Source: Ptiloglossa arizonensis (Eukaryota; Arthropoda; Insecta; Hymenoptera; Colletidae). From it: 64,000 nt of DNA. Below are positions 50,401-62,400 of the stretch, piece after piece. How positions within the stretch are numbered: position 1 is the first letter of the stretch; every line of letters begins with the position of its first letter. The notes beneath the pieces were generated by a model. It did not search any database, had not been told where the DNA came from, and was given only the letters and a program-made list of their open reading frames with translations. The stretch covers positions 372,001-436,000 of the forward strand of contig NW_027478596.1 of assembly GCF_051014685.1 (NCBI RefSeq), given 5' to 3'. The translations under genes were made by a program, and so were the position numbers.

Positions 50401-53260
50401 CACATACCTTTGTAATCGGGCGAGTTTCCACTTTCAGTTCCAACAGGAATTTCTCGATTTCGTCATTCCGTTCGCGAGATATGGGAGTTTGAAGTTAAGG
50501 AATGGTTGAGAAACCATCGATATTTTCGCAATTCTGATGCTAGAAACGAATAACTGGAATGGCCTAGGGAAAAGTACACACACCATTGTAATCGGGCGAG
50601 TGTGTGCTTTCAGATGCAACACGAATTTCTCGAGTTCGTCAATCCGTTCGTGAGGTATGGAAGTTTGAAGTTAAGGAATGTTTGGGAAACCCTCAAAATA
50701 TTCGCAAGTCTGATACTCGAAACGAATAACAACAAAGGCCTAGGGGAAAAACACATATATCTTTGTAATCGGGCGAGTTTCTAATTTCAGATGCAACAGG
50801 AATTTGTCGAGTTCGTCAATCCGTTCGCGAGATATGGGAGTTTGAAGTTAAGGAATGGTTGAGAAACCATCAAAATTTTCGCAAGTCTGATACTCGAAAT
50901 CAATAACTACAAAGGCCTAGGGGAAACATACACATACCTTTGTAATCGGGCGAGTTTCCACTTTCAGATGCAACAGGAATTTCTCGAGTTCGTCAATCCG
51001 TTCGCGAGATATGGGAGTTTGAAGTTAAGGAATGGTTGAGAAACCATCGAAATTTTCGCACGTCTGTTACTCGAAACCAATAACTACAGAGGCCTAGGGG
51101 AAAAGTGCACATACCTTTGTAATCGGGCGAGATTCCACTTTCAGTTGCAACAGGAATTTCTCGATTTCGTCATTCGGTTCGCGAGATATGGGAGTTTGAA
51201 GTTAAGGAATGGTTGGGAAACCATCAAGATTTTCGCAATTCTGATGCTAGAAACGAATAACTGGAATGGCCTAGGGAAAAGTACACACACCATTGTAATC
51301 GGGCGAGTGTGTGCTTTCAGATGCAACACGAATTTCTCGAGTTCGTCAATCCGTTCGTGAGGTATGGAAGTTTGAAGTTAAGGAATGTTTGGGAAACCCT
51401 CAAAATATTCGCAAGTCTGATACTCGAAACCAATAACTACAAAGGCCTAGGGGAAAAATACACATATCTTTGTAATCGGGCGAGTTTCTACTTTAAGATG
51501 CAACAGAAATTTCTCGAGTTCGTCAATCCGTTCGCGAGATATGGGAGTTTGAAGTTAAGGAATGGTTAAGAAACCATCGATATTTTCGCAATTCTGATGC
51601 TAGAAACGAATAACTGGAATGGTCTAGGGGAAAGGTACACACACCATTCTAATCGGGCGAGTCTCTACTTTCATATGCAACAGGAATTTCTCGAGTTCGT
51701 CAATCCGTTCGCGAGATATGGGAGTTTGAAGTTAAGGAATGCTTGAGAAACCATCGAAATTTTCGCACGTCTGTTACTCGAAACCAATAACTACAGAGGC
51801 CTAGGGGAAAAGTGCACATACCTTTGTAATCGGGCGAGATTCCACTTTCAGTTGCAACAGGAATTTCTCGATTTCGTCATTCGGTTCGCGAGATATGGGA
51901 GTTTGAAGTTAAGGAATGGTTGGGAAACCATCAAGATTTTCGCAATTCCGATGCTAGAAACTAATAACTGGAATGGTCTAGGGGAAAAGTACACACACCA
52001 TTGTAATCGGGCGAGTGTGTGCTTTCAGATGCAACACGAATTTCTCGAGTTCGTCAATCCGTTCGTGAGATATGGGAGTTTGAAATTAAGGAATGGTTGA
52101 GAAACCATCAAAATTTTCGCATGTCTGATACTCGAAACCAATAACTACAAAGGCCGAGGGGAAAAATGCACATACATTTGTAATTGGGCGAGTTTCCACT
52201 TTCAGATGCAACAGGAATTTCTCGTGTTCGTCAATCCGTTCACGAGATATGGGAGTTTGAAGTTAAGGAATGCTTGAGAAACCATCGAAATTTTCGCACG
52301 TCTGTTACTCGAAACCAATAACTACAGAGGCCTAGGGGAAAAGTGCACATACCTTTGTAATCGGGCGAGTTTCCACTTTCAGTTGCAACAGGAATTTCTC
52401 GATTTCGTCATTCCGTTCGCGAGATATGGGAGTTTGAAGTTAAGGAATGGTTGAGAAACCATCGATATTTTCGCAATTCTGATGCTAGAAACGAATAACT
52501 GGAATGGCCTGGGGGAAAAGTACACACACCATTGTAATCGGGCGAGTGTGTGCTTTCAGATGCAACACGAATTTCTCGAGTTCGTCAATCCGTTCGTGAG
52601 ATATGGAAGTTTGAAGTTAAGGAATGTTTGGGAAACCCTCAAAATATTCGCAAGTCTGATACTCGAAACGAATAACAACAAAGGCCTAGGGGAAAAACAC
52701 ATATATCTTTGTAATCGGGCTAGTTTCTAATTTCAGATGCAACAGGAATTTGTCGAGTTCGTCAATCCGTTCGCGAGATATGGGAGTTTGAAGTTAAGGA
52801 ATGGTTGAGAAACCATCAAAATTTTCGCAAGTCTGATACTCGAAATCAATAACTACAAAGGCCTAGGGGAAACATACACATACCTTTGTAATCGGGCGAG
52901 TTTCCACTTTCAGATGCAACAGGAATTTCTCGTGTTCGTCAATCCGTTCGCGAGATATGGGAGTTTGAAGTTAAGGAATGGTTGAGAAACCCTCAAAATT
53001 TTCGCAAGTCTGATACTCGAAACCAATAACTACAAAGGCCTAGGGGAAAAATACACATATCTTTGTAATCGGGCGAGTTTCTACTTTAAGATGCAACAGG
53101 AATTTCTCGATTTCGTCATTCGGTTCGCGAGATATGGGAGTTTGAAATTAAGGAATGGTTGGGAAACCATCAAGATTTTCGCAATTCTGATGCTAGAAAC
53201 GAATAACTGGAATGGTCTAGGGGAAAAGTACACACACCATTGTAATCGGGCGAGTGTGTG
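44412..53260 (-). repeat. Right-arm block of GATGCTAGAAACGAATAAC subfamilies with large duplications
   Basis: The dominant monomers carry CGATTTCGTCATTC and GATGCTAGAAACGAATAACTGG, the reverse complements of the 6-18 kb left-arm subfamily. About 1.06 kb at 47690-48750 recurs at 49106-50166 with an offset of exactly 1416 (8 monomers). About 0.9 kb at 45900-46790 recurs at 50146-51036 with an offset of 4246 (24 monomers less 2), sharing CATTCTAATCGG, CTTTCATATGCAAC and a G-deleted GGCCTAGGGAAAAG. An open frame of 141 codons at 44521-44946 spans more than two monomers and is a product of the repeat, not a gene. Confidence 0.85.
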
Positions 53261-53263
53261 CTT

Positions 53264-56200
53264 TCAGATGCAACACGAATTTCTCGATTTCGTCATTCCG
53301 TTCGTGAGATATGGGAGTTTGAAATTAAGGAATGCTTGAGAAACCATCAAAATTTTCTCTGGTCTGATACTCGAAACCAATAACTGGAATGACCTAGGGG
53401 AAAAGTACACACACCACTGTAATCGGGCGATTTTCTGCTTCCAGGTGCAACAGGAATTTCTCGAGTTCGTCAATCCGTTCGCGAGATATGGGAGTTTGAA
53501 GTTAAGGAATGGTTGAGAAACTATCAAAATTTTCGCAAGTCTGATACTCGAAACCAATAACTACAAAGGCCTAGGTGAAAAACACACATATCTTTGTAAT
53601 CGGGCGAGTTTCTACTTTCAGATGCAACAGGAATTTCTCGAGTTCGTCAATCCGTTCGCGAGATATGGGATTTTGAAGCTAAGGAATGGTTGAGAAACCA
53701 TCAAAATATTCGCAAGTCTGATGCTGGAAACCAATAACTAGAATGGCCTAGGGGAAAATACACATACCGTTGTAATCGGGCGAGTTTCTGCTTTCAGATG
53801 CAACAGGAATTTCTCGAGATCGTGATTCCGTTCGCGAGATATGGCAGTTTTAAGTTAAGGAATGCTTGAGAAACCATCAAAATTTTCTCTGGTCTGATAC
53901 TCGAAAACAATAACTGGAATGACCTAGGGGAAAAGTACACACACCACTGTAATCGGGCGATTTTCTGCTTCCAGGTGCAACAGGAATTTCTCGAGTTCGT
54001 CAATCCGTTCGCGAGATATGGGAGTTTGAAGTTAAGGAATGGTTGAGAAACTATCAAAATTTTCGCAAGTCTGATACTCGAAACAAATAACTACAAAGGC
54101 CTAGGTGAAAAACACACATATCTTTGTAATCGGGCGAGTTTCTACTTTCAGATGCAACAGGAATTTCTCGAGTTCGTCAATCCGTTCGCGAGATATGGGA
54201 TTTTGAAGCTAAGGAATGGTTGAGAAACCATCAAAATATTCGCAAGTCTGATGCTGGAAACCAATAACTAGAATGGCCTAGGGGAAAATACACATACCGT
54301 TGTAATCGGGCGAGTTTCTGCTTTCAGATGCAACAGGAATTTCTCGAGATCGTGATTCCGTTCGCGAGATATGGCAGTTTTAAGTTAAGGAATGCTTGAG
54401 AAACCATCAAAATTTTCTCTGGTCTGATACTCGAAACCAATAACTGGAATGACCTAGGGGAAAAGTACACACACCACTGTAATCGGGCGATTTTCTGCTT
54501 CCAGGTGCAACAGGAATTTCTCGAGTTCGTCAATCCGTTCGCGAGATATGGGAGTTTGAAGTTAAGGAATGGTTGAGAAACTATCAAACTTTTCGCAAGT
54601 CTGATACTCGAAACCAATAACTACAAAGGCCTAGGTGAAAAACACACATATCTTTGTAATCGGGCGAGTTTCTACTTTCAGATGCAACAGGAATTTCTCG
54701 AGTTCGTAAATCCGTTCACGAGATATGGGAGTTTGAAGTTAAGGAACGCTTGAGAAACCATCAAAATTTTCGCAAGTCTGATACTCGAAACCAATAACTA
54801 CAAAGGCCTAGGGGAAAAACACACATATCCTTGTAATCGGGCGAGTTTCTACTTTCAGATGCAACAGGAATTTCTCAAGTTCGTCAATCCGTTCGCGAGA
54901 TATGGGAGTTTGAAGTTAAGGAATGGTTGAGAAACCATCAAAATATTCGCAAGTCTGATGCTGGAAACCAATAACTAGAATGGCCTAGGGGAAAATACAC
55001 ATACCGTTGTAATCGGGCGAGTTTCTGCTTTCAGATGCAACAGGAATTTCTCGAGATCGTGATTCCGTTCGCGAGATATGGCAGTTTTAAGTTAAGGAAT
55101 GCTTGAGAAACCATCAAAATTTTCTCTGGTCTGATACTCGAAACCAATAACTGGAGTGACCTAGGGGAAAAGTACACACACCACTGTAATCGGGCGATTT
55201 TCTGCTTCCAGGTGCAACAGGAATTTCTCGAGTTCGTCAATCCGTTCGCGAGATATGGGAGTTTGAAATTAAGGAATGGTTGAGAAACCATCAAAATTTT
55301 CGCAAGTCTGATACTCGAAACCAATAACTACAAAGGCCGAGGGGAAAAATGCACATACATTTGTAATTGGGCGAGTTTCCACTTTCAGATGCAACAGGAA
55401 TTTCTCGTGTTCGTCAATCCGTTCACGAGATATGGGAGTTTGAAGTTAAGGAATGCTTGAGAAACCATCGAAATTTTCGCACGTCTGTTACTCGAAACCA
55501 ATAACTACAGAGGCCTAGGGGAAAAGTGCACATACCTTTGTAATCGGGCGAGTTTCCACTTTCAGTTGCAACAGGAATTTCTCGAGTTCGTCAATCCGTT
55601 CGCGAGATATGGGAGTTTGAAGCTAAGGAATGGTTGAGAAACCATCAAAATATTCGCAAGTCTGATGCTGGAAACCAATAACTAGAATGGCCTAGGGGAA
55701 AATACACATACCGTTGTAATCGGGCGAGTTTCTGCTTTCAGATGCAACAGGAATTTCTCGAGATCGTGATTCCGTTCGCGAGATATGGCAGTTTTAAGTT
55801 AAGGAATGCTTGAGAAACCATCAAAATTTTCTCTGGTCTGATACTCGAAACCAATAACTGGAATAAACCAGGGGAAAAGTACACACACCACTGTAATCGG
55901 GCGATTTTCTGCTTCCAGGTGCAACAGGAATTTCTCGAGTTCGTCAATCCGTTCGCGAGATATGGGAGTTTGAAGTTAAGGAATGGTTGAGAAACTATCA
56001 AACTTTTCGCAAGTCTGATACTCGAAACCAATAACTACAAAGGCCTAGGTGAAAAACACACATATCTTTGTAATCGGGCGAGTTTCTACTTTCAGATGCA
56101 ACAGGAATTTCTCGAGTTCGTAAATCCGTTCACGAGATATGGGAGTTTGAAGTTAAGGAACGCTTGTGAAACCATCAAAATTTTCGCAAGTCTGATACTC

Positions 56201-59200
56201 GAAACCAATAACTACAAAGGCCTAGGGGAAAAACACACATATCCTTGTAATCGGGCGAGTTTCTACTTTCAGATGCAACAGGAATTTCTCAAGTTCGTCA
56301 ATCCGTTCGCGAGATATGGGAGTTTGAAGTTAAGGAATGGTTGAGAAACCATCAAAATATTCGCAAGTCTGATGCTGGAAACCAATAACTAGAATGGCCT
56401 AGGGGAAAATACACATACCGTTGTAATCGGGCGAGTTTCTGCTTTCAGATGCAACAGGAATTTCTCGAGATCGTGATTCCGTTCGCGAGATATGGCAGTT
56501 TTAAGTTAAGGAATGCTTGAGAAACCATCAAAATTTTCTCTGGTCTGATACTCGAAACCAATAACTGGAGTGACCTAGGGGAAAAGTACACACACCACTG
56601 TAATCGGGCGATTTTCTGCTTCCAGGTGCAACAGGAATTTCTCGAGTTCGTCAATCCGTTCGCGAGATATGGGAGTTTGAAGTTAAGGAATGGTTGAGAA
56701 ACTATCAAAATTTTCGCAAGTCTGATACTCGAAACCAATAACTACAAAGGCCTAGGTGAAAAACACACATATCTTTGTAATCGGGCGAGTTTCTACTTTC
56801 AGATGCAACAGGAATTTCTCGAGTTCGTCAATCCGTTCGCGAGATATGGGATTTTGAAGCTAAGGAATGGTTGAGAAACCATCAAAATATTCGCAAGTCT
56901 GATGCTGGAAACCAATAACTAGAATGGCCTAGGGGAAAATACACATACCGTTGTAATCGGGCGAGTTTCTGCTTTCAGATGCAACAGGAATTTCTCGAGA
57001 TCGTGATTCCGTTCGCGAGATATGGCAGTTTTAAGTTAAGGAATGCTTGAGAAACCATCAAAATTTTCTCTGGTCTGATACTCGAAACCAATAACTGGAA
57101 TGACCTAGGGGAAAAGTACACACACCGCTGTAATCGGGCGATTTTCTGCTTCCAGGTGCAACAGGAATTTCTCGAGTTCGTCAATCCGTTCGCGAGATAT
57201 GGGAGTTTGAAGTTAAGGAATGGTTGAGAAACTATCAAACTTTTCGCAAGTCTGATACTCGAAACCAATAACTACAAAGGCCTAGGTGAAAAACACACAT
57301 ATCTTTGTAATCGGGCGAGTTTCTACTTTCAGATGCAACAGGAATTTCTCGAGTTCGTAAATCCGTTCGTGAAATATGGGAGTGTGAAATTAAGGAATGG
57401 TTGAGAAACCATCAAAATTTTCGCAAGTCTGATACTCGAAACCAATAACTACAAAGGCCGAGGGGAAAAATGCACATACATTTGTAATTGGGCGAGTTTC
57501 CACTTTCAGATGCAACAGGAATTTCTCGTGTTCGTCAATCCGTTCACGAGATATGGGAGTTTGAAGTTAAGGAATGCTTGAGAAACCATCGAAATTTTCG
57601 CACGTCTGTTACTCGAAACCAATAACTACAGAGGCCTAGGGGAAAAGTGCACATACCTTTGTAATCGGGCGAGTTTCCACTTTCAGTTGCAACAGGAATT
57701 TCTCGAGTTCGTCAATCCGTTCGCGAGATATGGGAGTTTGAAGCTAAGGAATGGTTGAGAAACCATCAAAATATTCACAAGTCTGATGCTGGAAACCAAT
57801 AACTAGAATGGCCTAGGGGAAAATACACATACCGTTGTAATCGGGCGAGTTTCTGCTTTCAGATGCAACAGGAATTTCTCGAGATCGTGATTCCGTTCGC
57901 GAGATATGGCAGTTTTAAGTTAAGGAATGCTTGAGAAACCATCAAAATTTTCTCTGGTCTGATACTCGAAAACAATAACTGGAATGACCTAGGGGAAAAG
58001 TACACACACCACTGTAATCGGGCGATTTTCTGCTTCCAGGTGCAACAGGAATTTCTCGAGTTCGTCAATCCGTTCGCGAGATATGGGAGTTTGAAGTTAA
58101 GGAATGGTTGAGAAACTATCAAAATTTTCGCAAGTCTGATACTCGAAACAAATAACTACAAAGGCCTAGGTGAAAAACACACATATCTTTGTAATCGGGC
58201 GAGTTTCTACTTTCAGATGCAACAGGAATTTCTCGAGTTCGTCAATCCGTTCGCGAGATATGGGATTTTGAAGCTAAGGAATGGTTGAGAAACCATCAAA
58301 ATATTCGCAAGTCTGATGCTGGAAACCAATAACCAGAATGGCCTAGGGGAAAATACACATACCGTTGTAATCGGGCGAGTTTCTGCTTTCAGATGCAACA
58401 GGAATTTCTCGAGATCGTGATTCCGTTCGCGAGATATGGCAGTTTTAAGTTAAGGAATGCTTGAGAAACCATCAAAATTTTCTCTGGTCTGATACTCGAA
58501 ACCAATAACTGGAATGACCTAGGGGAAAAGTACACACACCACTGTAATCGGGCGATTTTCTGCTTCCAGGTGCAACAGGAATTTCTCGAGTTCGTCAATC
58601 CGTTCGCGAGATATGGGAGTTTGAAGTTAAGGAATGGTTGAGAAACTATCAAACTTTTCGCAAGTCTGATACTCGAAACCAATAACTACAAAGGCCTAGG
58701 TGAAAAACACACATATCTTTGTAATCGGGCGAGTTTCTACTTTCAGATGCAACAGGAATTTCTCGAGTTCGTAAATCCGTTCACGAGATATGGGAGTTTG
58801 AATTTAAGGAACGCTTGAGAAACCATCAAAATTTTCGCAAGTCTGATACTCGAAACCAATAACTACAAAGGCCTAGGGGAAAAATGCACATACCTTTGTA
58901 ATCGGGCGAGTTTCCAGTTTCAGATGCAACAGGAATTTCTCGAGTTCGTCAATCCGTTCGCGAGATATGGGAGTTTGAAGCTAAGGAATGGTTGAGAAAC
59001 CATCAAAATATTCGCAAGTCTGATGCTGGAAACCAATAACTAGAATGGCCTAGGGGAAAATACACATACCGTTGTAATCGGGCGAGTTTCTGCTTTCAGA
59101 TGCAACAGGAATTTCTCGAGATCGTGATTCCGTTCGCGAGATATGGCAGTTTTAAGTTAAGGAATGCTTGAGAAACAATCAAAATTTTCTCTGGTCTGAT

Positions 59201-59400
59201 ACTCGAAACCAATAACTGGAATGACCTAGGGGAAAAGTACACACACCACTGTAATCGGGCGATTTTCTGCTTCCAGGTACAACAGGAATTTGTCGAGTTC
59301 GTCAATCCGTTCGCGAGATATGGGAGTTTGAAGTTAAGGAATGGTTGAGAAACTATCAAAATTTTCGCAAGTCTGATACTCGAAACCAATAACTACGAAG
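53264..59400 (-). repeat. 3/4/5-monomer HOR amplified ten times
   Basis: The diagnostic monomer containing CTCTGGTCTGATAC occurs at 53357, 53887, 54417, 55124, 55831, 56538, 57068, 57952, 58482 and 59189. Spacings are 530, 530, 707, 707, 707, 530, 884, 530 and 707 bp, which equal 3, 4 or 5 monomers less 1 bp. The basic trimer is the CTCTGG monomer with TTCCAGGTGC, a TATCAAA monomer with GGCCTAGGTGAAAAACAC, and a 176-bp GATGCTGGAAACC monomer. Four- and five-monomer versions add an AACGCTTGAG monomer or a GGCCGAGGGG plus CACGTCTGTTAC pair. In the left arm the equivalent appears once, with its CCAGAG at 5731. Confidence 0.93.
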
Positions 59401-62400
59401 GCCTAGGGGAAAAATGCACATACCTTTGTAATCGGGCGAGTTTCCAGTTTCAGATGCAACAGGAATTTCTCGAGTTCGTCATCCCGTTCGCGAGATATGG
59501 GAGTTCGAAGTTAAGGAATGGTTGAGAAACTATCAAAATTTTCGCAAGTCTGATACTCGAAACCAATAAATACAAAGGCCTAGGTGAAAAACACACATAT
59601 CTTTGTAATCGGGCGAGTTTCTACTTTCAGATGCAACTGGAATTTCTCGAGTTCGTAAATCCGTTCGCGAGATATGGGAGTTTGAATTTAAGGAATGGTT
59701 GAGCAACCATCAAAATTTTCGCAAGTCTGATACTTGAAACCAATAACTGGAATGGCCTAGGGGAAAAGTACACACACCATTGTAATCGGGCGACATTCTG
59801 CTTTCAGATGCAACAGGAACTAATGGAGTTCGTCAATCCGTTCGCGAGATACGGGAGTTTGAAGTTAAGGAATGGTTGAGAAACCATCAAAATTTTCGCA
59901 AGTCTGATACTCGAAACGAATAACAACAAAGGCCTAGGGGAAAAACACATATATCTTTGTAATCGGGCTAGTTTCTAATTTCAGATGCAACAGGAATTTG
60001 TCGAGTTCGTCAATCCGTTCGCGAGATATGGGAGTTTGAAGTTAAGGAATGGTTGAGAAACCATCAAAATTTTCGCAAGTCTGATACTCGAAACCAATAA
60101 CTACATAGGCCTAGGTGAAAAACACACATACCTTTGTAATCGGGCGAGTCTCTACTTTCAGATGCAACAGGAATTTCTCGAGTTCGTCAATCCGTTCGCG
60201 AGAAATGGGAGTTTGAAGTTAAGGAATGGTTGAGAAACTATCAAAATTTTCGCAAGTCTGATACTCGAAACCAATAACTACAAAGGCCTAGGGGAAAAAT
60301 GCACATACCTTTGTAATCGGGCGAGTTTCCACTTTCAGATGCAACAGGAATTTCTCGAGTTCGTCATGCCGTTCACGAGACATGGGAGTTTGAAGTTAAG
60401 GAATGGTTGAGAAACCATCAGAATTTTCGCAATTCTCATACTCGAAACCAATAACTGGAATGGCCTAGAGGAAAAGTACACACACCCTTGTAATCGTGCG
60501 AGTTTCTACTTTCAGATGCAACAGGAATTTCTCGAGTTCGTCATTCCGTTCGCGAGATATGGGAGTTTGAAGTTAAGGAATGGTTGAGAAACCATCAAAA
60601 TTTTCGCTGGTCTGATACTCGAACCCAATAACTACAAAGGCCTAGGGGAAAAATGCACATACCTTTGTAATCGGGCGAGTTTCCACTTTCAGATGCAACA
60701 GGAATTTCTCGAGTTCGTCATTCCGTTCGCGAGATATGGGAGTTTGAAGTTAAGGAATGGTTGAGAAACCATCAAAATTTTCGCTGGTCTGATACTCGAA
60801 CCCAATAACTACAAAGGCCTAGGGGAAAAATGCACATACCTTTGTAATCGGGCGAGTTTCCACTTTCAGATGCAACAGGAATATCTCGAGTTCGTCATTC
60901 CGTTCGCGAGATATGGGTGTTTGAAGTTAAGGAATGTTTGAGAAACCTTCAAAATTTTCGCTGGTCTGATACTCGAAGCCAATAACTGGAATGGCCTAGG
61001 TCAAAAATACACGTACCGTTGTAATCGGGCGTGTTTCTGCTTTCAGATGCAATAGGAAATTCTCGATTTCGTCAATCCGTTCGCGAGATATAGTAGTTTG
61101 AAAATAAGGAATGGTTGAGGAACCATCAAAATTTTCGCAAGTCTGATACTCGAAACCAATAACTACAAATGCCTAGGGGAAAAATACACATACCGTTGTA
61201 ATCGGGCGAGATTCTACTTTCACATGCAACAGGAATTCCTCGCGTTCGTCAATCCGTTCGCGAGATATGGGACATTGAAGTTAAGGAATGGTTGAGACAC
61301 CAACAAAATTTTCGCATGTCTGATACTCGAAACCAATAACTACTATGGCCTAGGGCAAAAATAAACGTACCGTTGTAATCGGGCGAGTTTCTACTTTCAG
61401 ATGCAACAGGAATTTCTCGAGTTCGTCAATCCGTTCGCGAGATATGGGAGTTTGAAGTTAAGGAATGGTTGAGAAACCATCACAATTTTCGCAAGTCTGA
61501 TACTCGAAACCAATAACTACAATGGCCTGGGGGAAAAATACACATACCGTTGTAATCGATCGAGTTTCTGCTTTCAGATGCAACAGGAATTTCTCGATTT
61601 CGTCAATCCGTTCGCGAGATATGGGAGTTTGAAGTTAAGGAATGGTTGAGAAACCATCAATATTTTCGCAAGTCTGATACTGGAAACCAATAAGTGGAAT
61701 GGCCTAGGGGAAAAGTACACATACCATTGTAATCGGGCGAGTTTCTACTTTCAGATGCAACAGGAATTTCTCGAGTTCGTCAATCCGTTCGCGAGAAATG
61801 GGAGTTTGAAGTTAAGGAATGGTTGAGAAACAATCAAAATTTTCGCAAGTCTGATACTCGAAACCAATAACTGGAATGGCCTAGGGGAAAAGTACACCCA
61901 CCATTGTAAACGGGCGAGTTTCTACTTCCAGATACAACAGGAATTTCTCGAGTTCGTCAGTCCGTTCGCGAGATATGGGAGTTTGAAGTTAAGGAATGGT
62001 TGAGAAATCATCAAAATTTTCGCATGTCTGATACTCGAATCCTATAACTACTATGGCCTAGGGCAAAAATACACATACCGTTGTAATCGGGCGAGTTTCT
62101 GCTTTCAGATGCAATAGGAAATTCTCGAGTTCGTCAATCCGTTCGCGAGATATGGGAGTTTGAAATTAAGGATTGGTTGAGAAACAATCAAAATTTTCGC
62201 AAGTCTGATAATCGAAACCAATAACTACCAAGGCCTAGTGGAAAAATACACATACCTTTGTAATCGGCCGGGTTTCCACTCTCAGATGCAACAGGAATTT
62301 CTCGAGTTCGCCAATCCGTTCGCGAGATATGGGAGTTTGAACTTAAGGAATGCTTGAGAAACCATCAAAATTTTCGCTGGTCTGATACTTGAAACCAATA

